This document shows, one piece after another, positions 32,076 to 43,724 of a stretch of 64,000 nt of DNA. The stretch covers positions 1,385,714 to 1,449,713 of the forward strand of contig JAJEKB010021681.1 of the NCBI GenBank assembly GCA_022393335.1, in the 5' to 3' direction. Positions within the stretch are counted from its first letter, which is position 1, and every line of letters begins with the position of its first letter. Origin of the DNA: Macrotrachela quadricornifera (Eukaryota; Rotifera; Eurotatoria; Philodinida; Philodinidae). The position numbers and the translations under genes are program-made. Under the pieces are notes generated by a model. That model searched no databases and was not told where the DNA came from. It saw nothing but the letters and a program-made list of their open reading frames with translations.

Positions 32076-35000
32076 TTATGAATCGTGTTTTTTCTCCAAC
32101 TTTTCTAGTCTTCGTATTGTTTCTTGCATTTTTTTAAACATTTCAATCAATTTATTGAGTTCTGTTGCGTTTGTATCTACTGCTCGTTTCGCTTGTTTTT
32201 CAGCTTCTTTAGAAAACTCTGCTGATCGTTCACTGTATCGACGTGCCTCTTGCGCTTCTGACAGTATTTTTCTTGATTCTGTTTTCTGAACTTGAAGTTC
32301 CTTATTTGTCAGTGTCGTTAGATCTCGAGCATGTGACATCGTATCTTGAGCAGCTTTTGATGACTCTTTAGCATTTATGGCCGATTCGGTGGTTACTCGT
32401 TTAGCGTTATCGAGTTCTTTTTCAAATCGAGCACGAATTCCTAAGACATTTTGTTCAAACGAATTCTTCAGTTCTGTAATTATGGTTTCGACTCTTTGTT
32501 CGCACTGATTAATAACTAATTGCAATTCTTGACGTCGTTGCTCTGTTGATTCTACCAGTTGCTGAGAATATTTCGTATTTTCTTCGCTTGATTTTGCAGA
32601 TTTTTCACTAGCTTGAGCAGCTTGCGTTGCTTGGATAAGTGCATGATCAGAATGATCTTTGGCTGCCTTTGAAATAGCTAATATCTCTTCCGTTTTATTT
32701 CGCATTTCAGCTTCAATTTTATTCATACGTTGATTGATCATCTCCTCCAAATTCATTTTCATTTCTTTCAATTGTTGAGATAGTTTGTTTATTGCTTGAT
32801 TGTATCGTCCTTCATTATCATTTTCCATAGCTTTCCGATTTTTTATAGATTCTTGTTGAATCTGTTCGTGTGCAGCATTAATAGATGTTTGGTAGAATTC
32901 AACTTTCTTCTGAATATCTTCTTTTAAAGCATCAACAGTAAAATCGATTACTTTTCGAGTTTTGTCAAGTTCAGCTTTTACATCTGACACATTAGCAAAC
33001 GTCTTCTGCTCACGCAATACATGTGCAACCTGTTTGATTGTGTCTTTGGTGATGTAGGATTGACTTTTTCTTTCCATTCCTTCAAAATTGAATACTTTTG
33101 CAAGCTGTTGAATTTCGCCCAATTTTGTAATAATATCATTTTGATCATTCCTCATGGCTAGCTTCATATTTCTTTCAGTGATAATAGATTGAAATATATT
33201 CTCATCAGAGGAGAACAATGAAACATAAACATAACCAAAAACGTCTAGATCATCAAAATCCTGTTCGGTTGATTGTTCGAAGGAGACCGAGTATTGGTAG
33301 ATTTCTCCTGTGAGACCTACGATTGATGCACAACCAATCAAATAACGTAATTGCACATACACTGGACTTTCTTCATTATTCATATTCTTCTTTTTCTTTT
33401 TTAAAGGAATTTTGTTTTGTCCAGCTTTTATACTGACGATACCAAATGCTTCATTTGACGTTCCTTGTTCGATAGGATTGTTTTTAGCAACTAAATACCA
33501 TAATTGTTGTGGTAATGGTTTGTCTAATTCGATCTCTTTTCTAGCAGCTTTGAGTGCATGAATAATCCATGCTGTTACATAATCAGCAACGATGATGACA
33601 GGAATTTCCTCGGCTGTTTCATCAGAAATATTTATGAAAATATCTCTTATCCAATGGAATTGATCATTATAAGGATTAATTCCTGTAATTTTGCGACTTG
33701 CATCAATAGATTGTATTTGTTCTTTATAGTATAATGTCATGAATCCAGCCGTATCTGATGCGAGTCGATTAATTTCTCCAATAGTTCCTATAGTGGAAAT
33801 ATTATACCATTCTTGTTTCTGCTGTTTTTCATTTAATTTTGATAATATGTCAGCGAATGCTTCTTTCACTGCGCTCACGATCACGTCACCTAGATGTACA
33901 AACAAATGTAACAATTTGTAATGGAAGAGGTGTTAGCACTGATAGAACTATGCCGTTATTGATTTCTTCTTCTCAAGAATAGCATTGCTCTGTTATAAAT
34001 CACACGCTTATATACTCGTCCATTAAAGAGAAGGAGAGAATAGATAATACCAAAGTACATCAAAATGTATTAAGTACGGGCATAAAAATACTAATCGATC
34101 AAATAAAACTCGAAAGGACAGAAGCCATGCATACAGTGTATGCAAGCGAGAGTGTTACAAGAACCATATGAAATGTCGATTGATTAAAAAATCTATTTTG
34201 AACATGGGAGATGATGTTGTCTCGTGGATAACAATCATCTTTTTGCATCTGACATTCAATTTGTTCTTATATTGACTCGTTTGAAACTAATTATAGAAAG
34301 CAAAATATTCTAGAGTGGAGATGGGCACAACTTTGTTTAAAAACCGAACCAAACCTTCACAAATCAATGTTGGTTTCAATTCGGTTCGACCAAATATTCC
34401 ACTAATTTGTTTCAGTTTAGATTAATATCTATGCTAATATATATGTAATTATCACTGAATTTACTTCAAGCCTTTGTTGTTTAATAAAAAAACTACAATA
34501 ATGAAATAATGAACTACTTAGAAAACAAAGGAAATCATAGTAAGATATATAAAACAATCGATGACTATGTACAATATAGGTTTATCACAGAATCGTAACC
34601 ATTCAAAAATTTTTTGTCGACCGAATGGCAATTCTTGCCAAAAATTCGACAAATAAATTTCGTTTAGTACGGTTTGATTATATTCTTTTCGCACTCACAC
34701 ACGGTGTGATAGATGAAATAAAGTATCAGAGAAAAAAAAAATAACATAAGAATCTGTAATTTTTAAAGCAACGTTTTTGCATTACTTCGACAAATGAATT
34801 TAAAGTCGTTTTTAGTGTTTTTATCAGAGAAAGGTGTTGCGTGAAAAATTTGTTAAAGAGTGACTAGGATTCGTCAGTTAGACGGTTTTTACCGGTTTGG
34901 ACCAAATCATTTACAACTTCACTGCAGAGCTAAAGAATATTGTCGATATTTCGGTAGCTACATTCTTTTCTACGAGTTGTGCTGTCGAAATTAATAGTTT

Positions 35001-37365
35001 TCGATCAAAAATTACAGAAAAGTTCAGTGATACATATGAATTCTTTTGAAATTTGGTGGACTTGTCGAAAAATTTCATGAATAGTTGAAGGAAAAATACA
35101 AATCTTTCAAAGTTTTGATGAAGCCATACTTTTGTTAGAGACATGGCTATCTATGTTACACTGATGTCGATTTCCGAGTGTATTTTTATTTCAATAATAT
35201 TTGGTTCGGCGAAGTGTATTACATTGAAAACGCATAATATTACAGACCTAGAAACAACAAATATCTTCATGAACGAAACTATTCGTATGAACAAGACGAA
35301 TGAATTGCTTTTAATGTTAAATAATTTCATCTATCAATTAGAAAAAAAGTTTTAAATATATGTGATTTGATTCTATGTACTTTTGCAAGATTTCGGTTTC
35401 AATTTAAAAAATATCCGAACGTTGCCTATCTGTGATCTCGAGTGTCATTTAAAGAGCAATATTTGTAGATCTTTAAATGTACACATTGGTAAAACATTCA
35501 AGTATATTTTAACAAATTTCAAAAGATAATCTGTATAATAAGAAATCAAATGTGGGCGTGAAGCGACAAGTCTAGATTGTTCAACACATTTCATTTCTAT
35601 TCCTTCACAAAAAAATTAAATAACTTCTACTCACAAAATGCCAGAAGTGCCGATGATGGGACCTTCTTAACAGATCCTGTCGTTACCGGGTTTTTTGTTT
35701 GTATTTCACCCGATTGTGCAGCAAGAACACTGTGGAACAAGGATGCTAAACGATTTTCTATTGTACGATAGAATAAATACAAATTAGTATCATTATGAAT
35801 GAATTGAAGATTTTTTTGTCGATTTAAAATCGATTCTTCTTCACGTTGATACAGAGATATTGAACATTCATATACAATTAATTGTTGTTCAAATTCTTCT
35901 TTCTCCTCAAACAATGCTTTTCGTTGTAATGCAGATAAATCTTTTTGTTTAGAAAGTTGTTCATCACGCTCTTGTATGCGAAGTATCGTTTCTTTTCTTG
36001 CTTCTACTAATTCTTGAAGTTTACTTTTAATTTTATTCAACTTTTCATCCATAGTGACTGAGTCTTGTTGATAAACTTCCTTTGCATCTTGTTCATTTGT
36101 TACGTTTTTTAATTGTTTCAATCGTTTCATTAGTTTTGATCCCAGACTAGAAAAGAGTTTTTTGTAGGTATTTGGATCGCTAGGATCAAGTAAAACGGGA
36201 CATTCAGCAACGACAGTACCTAATCCCGTCAAAAATCCTAGAAGAATTTTTCTGTTCGGTTTATTTAATGTGACTGCTTCGCCGATGGAAATGTCCGACG
36301 GTATATCTGGTTTGAGATCATGTTCAAAATACGGTTTTAGAGTATCAATAATTAGAAACTGTTTGTGATTTTCAGCTATTTGTAGAAGTTGATAACATAG
36401 TTGTCGTTTTTCATCTCTTGAATCATAACGATCTTCACGAAATTCTCGAATGATATCTACTTGACCTTTCTGAGCAGCTTCTCGGAGCCGTTCAGGTGTA
36501 TATTTTGGACCTTGTGGTTGTTTGTTATCGTCAGGTGACAATACTGGTTTACCAGTTTCGATAAGCTGTACGATTGGTTTATAATTGAGGTTTTTCGCTA
36601 TTTGTAAGGCTGTAAAACCACTTTGATTAGTTTGGTTTCTTGTAGCAGGATATCTGAGAATGAATAACTCGACAACAGGATAATCACCTAGAAATGAAAA
36701 GAAAAAAGTTCTTCTGTTAGATGAATATGTGTTATTTTATCTATTTGTTATGATAAATATTCCTAAAAATCTCAATTAGATGATTATTACAAGTGTCTCA
36801 AATATTAGTTAGTAGAAAAAACTGAATTATTTGGTCTTTTGCGTATTAATAATCACTTGTTCAAAAATTATAATATTATTGAAATAAATTAAATACCTTT
36901 TTTTGTTGCTAAAATAATTGGATAATCACCATTGACATCAGCTGACATAGGTAAACTTCTACGATCACATAACCATGTTACAAGATCGATACCATGATAT
37001 TGTACAGCATAATGCAATGCTGTTCGTTTTTGTTCATCTTGATAATTAAAATCTACACCGAGTTGTTCAAACTTTTGAGCACTTTTTCGATCATCGTTTA
37101 TGATTGAAGCGATAAATTGAGTGTTTAATTCTTTAGTCAAATAGTTGGTAATTGTGTCATATTGTTTACTTTTAGCTATATCAATCAATGACATTGGTTC
37201 ATCATCGTTGCAGTGCAATATCGAAGCACCACATGAAACTAATGCGTGGACAATAGAAAAATAATTCCCATGTTGAATAGCACATAACAGTGATAATGGA
37301 AAACGACGACTGGTCCGATTTTCTTGTAGAAATACTATCACTTCCGTAGAAACAATATTGGACAA
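32076..37365 (-). CDS. ankyrin-repeat / coiled-coil protein, three exons (5' end unresolved)
   Basis: Reconstructed from splice sites. Exon a is 36897-37365, exon b 35635-36687 (acceptor TTTCTAG, donor GTGAGT) and exon c 32076-33889 (acceptor CATCTAG). Phases agree at both junctions, giving 1111 codons plus stop. Exon a and the start of exon b carry ankyrin-like repeats (RTALHYAVQYHGIDLVTWL, then GFTALQIAKNLNYKPIVQLI). Residues about 365-440 form a first coiled coil. A globular segment follows (about 508-800), containing PQQLWYLVAKN and VYVQLRYLIGCASIVGLTGE. Residues about 830-1111 form a long coiled coil rich in Ala, Glu, Lys and Gln. Exon a has no ATG; its frame runs into antisense of the NHL fragment and stops near 37400, so the 5' end is either spliced from a distant exon (possible CAACAG acceptor near 37372) or lost. 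The 1745-nt second intron is far longer than the others here. The family is not recognised. Confidence 0.7.
33890..35634 (-). other. unusually long intron of the ankyrin/coiled-coil gene
   Basis: Bounded by GTGAGT and CATCTAG. It contains phrases reminiscent of hAT-type elements (GAGATGGGCAC near 34318; AACCGAACC and GGTTCGGTT-like words near 34345-34390) but no matching right end was found, so insertion of a mobile element is only suspected. Confidence 0.45.
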
Positions 37366-37915
37366 TATTCTCTGTTGGGGATTAACAATAGATGATAAAG
37401 GATCTCTCTACGTTACTGACATTGAGAAACATGTAGTACGACGTTATAGAAGAGGAGAGAAGATGACAACAGGAACGATTATAGCAGGTGGAAATGAACC
37501 AGGCAAACTTAATAATCAATTTAACACTCCTCTCTATGTTTTCGTCGATTCTGAACATACAATCTATGTATCGGATCATGAAAATCATCGTATAATGAAA
37601 TGGGTGGAAGGAGCTACAGAGGGAGTTCTTGTAGCAGGAGGCAAAAATTCGGGACAGGATTTAGCACATCTATGGTGTCCCAGTGGAATAATTGTCGACA
37701 AAGAAGGCACCATCTATATTGCAGATTCTCAAAATCATCGAGTAATGCGATGGCGTAAAGGAGCACATCAAGGCGAGCTTATTGCAGGAGGACATGGCCA
37801 AGGAGAAAACGCTGACCAATTGAACGAGCCCATGAGTTTATCTTTTGATAATAATGGTAATCTGTATGTCTCTGATAAAAACAATCATCGTGTTCAACTA
37901 TTCATTATTCATTGA
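37358..37915 (+). pseudogene. NHL-repeat protein fragment, 5'-truncated
   Basis: A 185-codon open frame of NHL repeats: WGLTIDDKGSLYVTD, then LYVFVDSEHTIYVSDHENHR, CPSGIIVDKEGTIYIADSQNHR and MSLSFDNNGNLYVSDKNNHR, each followed by an R-x-[MR]-[RK]-W or similar strand and an [IV]AGG loop. That is about four beta-propeller blades; full NHL propellers have five or six and bdelloid relatives usually have an N-terminal part. The frame begins with TTG at the exact edge of the oppositely oriented ankyrin exon and has no ATG, so the 5' half is missing. The remaining frame has no disabling mutation, so the truncation may be recent, or a short upstream exon may exist. Confidence 0.75.
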
Positions 37916-38997
37916 ATAAAATGAGAAATGTTGAAAAGAGGAGTTACGGAACAAATAATGTTAAAAATTGGATCGTTGAAAAAGAAAATTTGCATCCAAA
38001 TAATAATGCTTATAATACCAATTTAATCTTACATGATGAGAGCCAATAAAAATGTAATCACAGTTTAACTTTTCTTCTTCCAAAAAGAACCTTTAGAAAT
38101 AAGATATGAGAATTCTTTGAGCATAATTCTTCAGTATTACTGAGGGTAATCCAAAAGTAGTGAGAGAGATACTTTGTTTCTTTAAGAAGAACTCTACAAA
38201 GATTTCTTTTTTTACCAATAGATAGAAGGTGTCTCACTCTGTTTTTTCTATGCTATTTCATTATTCCCCGCCTCTAAATGAGTTAGAGAAATTTCGAAAA
38301 AAAGATTTTTTTGCATACGACTCCTTGATAGTAGAAGCTGATATTTTCGTATATACACTGTTCTTTCTTTTATTTCATTTTCTTCTTCTTATCATTTTTT
38401 GTGAGACAGGATCTGAAAGAGTGTTGAAGTGTTTAGGAGTAGAAATTTGCACGTCCCCTCCCTCGCAGACGTGATAGACATCACAGACCGTGACCAACAC
38501 ACCAAGATAGCGTCACAGATCGTGATCGTCAGGCTAATAAAGCATCATAGATCATGGCGGACAGAATATTAAAAGTCATCACAAATCGAGACAGATGGTC
38601 TTTTGAGGCTATTATGCAGCATGAGAAATGCAGTTAGGAACCTATCAGTTATGATGACATGCGTCTTCAAGGACTATCAGAGGTCATGTATAAACAAAAT
38701 CTAGTTAAAATATCTTTGAAATATTTCCTTGTTGAAGTTCGATGCTGCAAACAAAGAAACAATGGCCAAGTATGCCCGAATATACATCAAACACGGCTTT
38801 GAAGCACCTAGTAAGAATAGGTACATTGTGTTTTACATTTTTAATCTCGTCAAGGATTGTGCTAACAGTTTTTTACTACCTGATTTCATATAAGCATAAA
38901 AAGGAATATGCTTGCGTTATGATCTGCATTATCACGGATTATCGTATATTTTCCTTCTTCTTTCCTTTTCCCTTCCCCGCTTTCTCGCTGGCTTCAG
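37916..38997. other. intergenic with degenerate 32-bp tandem repeat
   Basis: No gene seen. The GC content is higher than in the surroundings from 38450 to 38620, where the tandem repeat (38473-38601) lies. Confidence 0.5.
38473..38601 (+). repeat. four degenerate 32-33-bp tandem units
   Basis: Units start at about 38473, 38506, 38538 and 38570. Each carries the pattern GA/TA-A-G-(T)CATCACAGATCGTGA with drift (ACATCACAGACCGTGACC, GCGTCACAGATCGTGATC, GCATCATAGATCATGG, TCATCACAAATCGAGAC). The open frame through part of it shows no protein motif. Confidence 0.5.
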
Positions 38998-39286
38998 ATG
39001 ACTATTGAAATTTCGCTTTTACATCAAAGTCCGTACTGCACTTAGCATTCCAACAAGAGTTATCCATGACCAATTGAATTCTGTTTATGGTGATGAAACC
39101 TCTGGTCTAAACACAGTTGAATGATCGTGAAAATTGTTTCGTGATGATCGGGAAGAAATTGCGGATAAAGCACGAACTAGTAGAACTGTTACTGAAACAT
39201 TAGCTGAAAATATCGATCAATTTTCTCCTCTCATTTCTAACGATCTTTACAGTACAGTCGAAGATATCCAAGAACAAGCTAATAAG
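38998..39286 (+). pseudogene. mariner-type transposase N-terminal relic
   Basis: From 39011 the frame reads FRFYIKVRTALSIP, HDQLNSVYGDETSGLNTVE, KLFRDDREEIADKARTSRTVTET, and ends near IQEQANKF. This is the paired helix-turn-helix DNA-binding region of mariner/SETMAR-like transposases. Two TGA stops (39122-39124 and 39128-39130) sit where the family has Trp (VERWxKxFR), each one G-to-A change from TGG. The ATG at 38998 is one frame out. The catalytic DDE/D part is absent, so this is a 5' fragment of a dead copy. Confidence 0.8.
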
Positions 39287-39521
39287 TTTAATATATGAAA
39301 ATCATAAATATAAACGATGGAATCTCAATAGATTTCATGGATTGTTAATTTATTAAAAAATTTCGAACGGTTTCCATGAATTTCAAAAAATTGTATGCCT
39401 TATCGATAGTTTCAGGATTCCACGCTTTATCCCTTACTTAAGTATGAAATAATATTTTCTTAATAAAATTCTATCATGTAAAAATCTTAAAATAGCTTGA
39501 GAATAGAATAGGGGAAAACTA

Positions 39522-39659
39522 TTCTACCCATGTCGTCAAAATCGCCAAGATTTGGACGATTTTATAGCGATATCTCGGCTGATTAATCGTGCCGTTAATC
39601 AGCCGAGATATCGCGCTAAAATCGTTCAAACCTTTGCGATTTTGACGACATGAGTAGAA
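39522..39659. repeat. near-perfect 138-bp hairpin (65-bp arms, 8-bp loop)
   Basis: The arms 39522-39586 and 39595-39659 are reverse complements with 59 of 65 matches and no gaps, around the loop TCGTGCCG. The outer ends are TTCTAC / GTAGAA. The inner 20 bp of each stem is perfectly paired. It looks like a fold-back MITE; an extruded cruciform or a transcribed hairpin RNA is also possible. Confidence 0.85.
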
Positions 39660-40009
39660 CAAAATAAAAACGATGCATACTTTTATGAGGGCTAGTTAGA
39701 TGAATCAAATGGCATAAAATATTTGACTCTCTCACTTATTCAGAAAAACTAGATAGGTTTACAAAATTGATCTATCAACATTGTAATAGAAGGTATTCGA
39801 AGTGCCAACATGAAAAGAATTTTTGAGTTAACAGCGATTTCAGACCTTTTCTAGAATTAGTTTTTAATGCTGAATCTAAAAATAATATTTTCTAAAAGTT
39901 TCAAGAACAGAAACATAGCTATTTTTGGAAATTTTGAGTTAAAGCTCCGTTTTTTGAACAACTAATGTTTCCAAGTTTTCGCAATTTTTGACTTGAAAAT
40001 AGCATCCAG
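39660..40009. other. intergenic, no gene recognised
   Basis: Short spacer between the hairpin and the F-box relic; no coding signal. Confidence 0.5.
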
Positions 40010-40990
40010 GATAGCTAAAAACTAGATCTTCGTGATTATCAGCTCACGCTCTATCAAACCATGTGCAAAAATACGAAAAAAAAATTTCACTTGAATTTTG
40101 TATTCCCTGCAGCTTCAATATTCTTTGATAATTTTTTCCTATTCATATCTATTAAAAATAATTCGTGATGTTCTAATTGTTAAATCACATAAATTAGACA
40201 TTTTTCTTAAAAAATTTGTCATAACATATGATGAACTTTGAAAAAATAATTTCTATCTATTTAATGAGTGAAGATTTAATGGTATTTGTTCAACAGAATG
40301 TAAATCCTATATAGATATTGTAAGATATTGAAGATACGGTGTATATTGAAGCAGACGAACAAATTCTACTAAATTATAATTTTTATTATCAATTGTTGAA
40401 TACGAAAGAGAGTAATATGTTATTGCTCATGTTGAAAAGAAAGTCTCATCATATACAACATTTTCTAGTTTGCAATGAATAAGTTTAGGTAAACTCCAAA
40501 TAGTAGTAATCAGATTAATAATATTATAAGAATCATAATTTAAAAAACATGTCGACATAGTTAGATGAATAAGATAAGGTAATTGACTTATGATTTTATT
40601 TATCAATTATGCATAACAAATATTTAATAATGAAAGTGATTATAAGTAATTAAATTGATGAAATAATGGGAAATACGAAAGAAAAATATCAAATTGCTGT
40701 GGGATATCATTACCATCCGAAAAATAAAGCGATACAATACGATTAATAACTAGTGAAAGATATTTTTGACAAAAATAAATTACAATTTCTTTTATAAATT
40801 GAACAAAAATGATAATCATAAACACGCGAATCAGACGAAATAAGATTATTAAAACGTAATTTAAGCCTATAAGATGCATAAATAAGATCAACATCATTAA
40901 AATATTCAATATCAATAAACTCAAATGTTGTATTCTGCATGCTTTTATACATTTAATAAAACAATATAAAATGCACATTTTTTGAAAGTT
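40010..40990 (-). pseudogene. decayed F-box/LRR gene
   Basis: Minus-strand translation gives an F-box start (FEFIDIEYFNDVDLIYASY then RLKLRFNNLIS). After a frame change near 40790 it continues as QKYLSLVINRIVSLYFSDGN and PLFHQFNYL. This parallels the start of the intact gene at 28908-30638 (LNELLYFHF, KKNLPLIYNYI, FHFQQFIKLQSLSLYHI). Further LRR-like pieces follow to about 40010 (LPYLIHLTMSTC, TPYLQYLTISI, MSNLCDLTIRTSRI). Many in-frame stops (for example after FNYL and after TISI) and at least one frameshift rule out function. Confidence 0.75.
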
Positions 40991-43724
40991 TTTCAAGATG
41001 AACTTAATAGCATTTTTCTGCTGTATTAATATGATTCATATTGTTTTGATTTCTGGATATTTTAAATTCAACAAGAAGATTTTTTTGTCAAGGAATATGT
41101 ATTAACAATTTATTAGAAGAAATATTTTAATAATATTTTTACTTCAGTTAATAATCACATACGAAATTATATCCAATATAAAAATAAAATGGCATATGCA
41201 TATTAAGTCTTCTTTCAAATAACAGATGCCCTTAGAAAATTTTTATTACGTTTCAATAAAAACAGTTCCTATTGAAATTTTATTATTATGATATTAGTTG
41301 GATAGTGAGCAAATAACATAAAAAATAGAGCAAATAACGCTCTATCTGTTCATAAAAAAAGAAAATTTTTCCAAGTCTTTTATACGAAAATAAGGTGTCT
41401 GGGCCACTAGTTTTGGTATGATATAAGTAAAATCTTCATATATTCCTATACATAAGAATATTAATATATTCATTAGTGCTTTACAAATATCATTACAAAA
41501 TCAAGAATGATCTAAACGACAATATGCTAAACAATTTAAATATTTTTGATTAAAAAAATTCTGAGATATCTAGTGTTTTATTTGATCTTTCTAATGCTAA
41601 AATTCGTATTATCTCATCAATGAATACATGTCATTTATTGTATCAAATCAAAAAATTAAGTTTTATTATTGATAAAGAATAAAACAAATATGCAGTTAAA
41701 CCTGTACTGATACAAATTGAATTTATTGTCTCAAAAGCAACATATAGTAATATCCATGGATGAATGCAGTTAATGAATCATCCAAATTAATAAATATAAT
41801 CTTTCCACATACGTAACATTGTAGAAGAACTGATTAATATTAAGTTATAATATAAGTTTAAATAGTAGTACATAAATAGAAATCGAAAAAAAACTAAGAT
41901 TATAAATACTAAGTGTTGATATATATATATAGTGAATTGCTTAACAAAACTAAAACATTAAATATGTGGAATTAAAGTCTTTATCAACCCATTTTATATT
42001 TATGTTACAACAAATATTCAGTTATTTGTCATCTAAGATTAGATAAAGACTACTTTGATATTTTACATCATTTATAAGAGATCCACAAAATATTATTATA
42101 TAATCTCTTCTTCTCCTTTATTGTATACCATTCATATCAGACGATCATCGAGCCATTTACAGACTGAAATCAATATAACTTGATCAGTATTCGTATTATA
42201 AAAAGTCTTATTAATTGAAATAGTTATGCACTTCAGTTCACTTTAAATAAAGCTTGTAACACTGTTTCTATAATTCGTTCAAATCATAAATATACGTGTG
42301 TATTAGATGTCAAACAAATATTATCCCTATTTCTGTTAGTTTTCGAGAAAAAATTTGAGAAGCATTTAGAAATTTAATGGCACAATTTTCTAGAAAAAGA
42401 AAATGAAAATTACCGATTATTTAGCTTAGGTGATATAGATATAAGTTTTCTTTTACTGACTTATAAAGAAAATAAAAAATAAGAATATATATATACATAA
42501 TGTACATGTACCGTTTTTTTATCAGTATTTTAATTAATTATTTAGATTTTTTGCAACTTTCATTATCTATCATCAGCATATCTTACTTTTATTTTCTTCA
42601 ACTATTTAGAAAAATTTTTTTTTAAATAGTATGATTAATAAAAATAAATTAATAGCAAGTACTGAATTTAAAGGTAAATCAGTTTTTTATTTTTAATAAT
42701 TTTGTTGTCATTATCTTTTTATAAATTTTCTTTTTGTTTGTGTAAGAAAAAATTAATTAAAACACCTTGCAGCTCATTTTTTGAATTAAACTCTTATTAT
42801 AAAGTACCCCTAGCTTTGCTCTTCATAGCCGAATGTATACTCTATTCTTACATTTGATAAAAACAAATATTAAATAAATATCAAGTCAGTAATTAGTTTT
42901 CTCTCGTCTAAAAAAATAGTTTTACTCAAGAGTAAATAATGCATTTAACGTTAATCTACGCATGTTGAATATATATTGCCAAAATTATACACGCACTGTT
43001 TGTGATTATTTAACTGCAAACTGAATAATTGAAAAGTGAATTATATACTTTGATATTTTTGATTATTGATAATCAATATTTGTTAAGTTAATAGATGAAT
43101 TTTTACTCTGTTAGTTAGAGTTAAATTGATCAAAGGTAATTAAAAAAAAACCCGAAGATGGTTTATTTTCTGCAGAGCCAAATAATTATATTTCATTCAT
43201 CATTAGAAAAAATGTCAACGTCAATTAGTTTAATGAAAATTTTATTAAAAAATTTTGCTCACAAACTTTTATAATAATCACGAAAGCTAGCTATTTCCTG
43301 TAGCTATAAAAAAAAATATCAATATATAATAATAGATTTAATATTGCTTCTTGTTTTGTATAGAGATAAAAGGAGTTGAAATAATCTCTGTAAGGAAAGA
43401 TTTGGCCGCTTAATCTTATTATGATATATCATTGTTCATTGAAGTTTCTTTTTTTGCGATTCTACGATCTTTATCATAACCCATATAGGTTAAAATTAAT
43501 CACAAATATGTTTACATGTGTTGGTTTCTTCAGAAATTTAGATTTATGTCTACTATAATTGACATTCTAAGGTACTTCTAAATTTTCATACTATTTTATG
43601 TGATTCAATGAGAAATTTTTTCTCATGAAAAATAACCGTAAATAGTTTAAGTTGTTTGCGTTCTACGTTAATAGGATAAAATTAGCTTTTACAATTGTAT
43701 TTGAAAAAGAGTTTATGAGAGAAT
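40991..43724. other. gene-free stretch with possible decayed coding sequence
   Basis: Very AT-rich. The minus strand between about 41400 and 42260 gives broken protein-like segments (for example FIDEIIRILALERSNKTLDIS and MLRMWKDYIY) interrupted by stops. They may be relics of another gene, but the family could not be named. Confidence 0.4.

Noticed and set aside
34318..34900. hAT insertion inside the long intron
   Set aside because: The left-end-like GAGATGGGCAC has no matching right end or target duplication that I could find.
39119..39130. TGA codons in the mariner relic as recoded Trp or selenocysteine
   Set aside because: The relic is truncated and frame-shifted at its start, so simple decay explains them.
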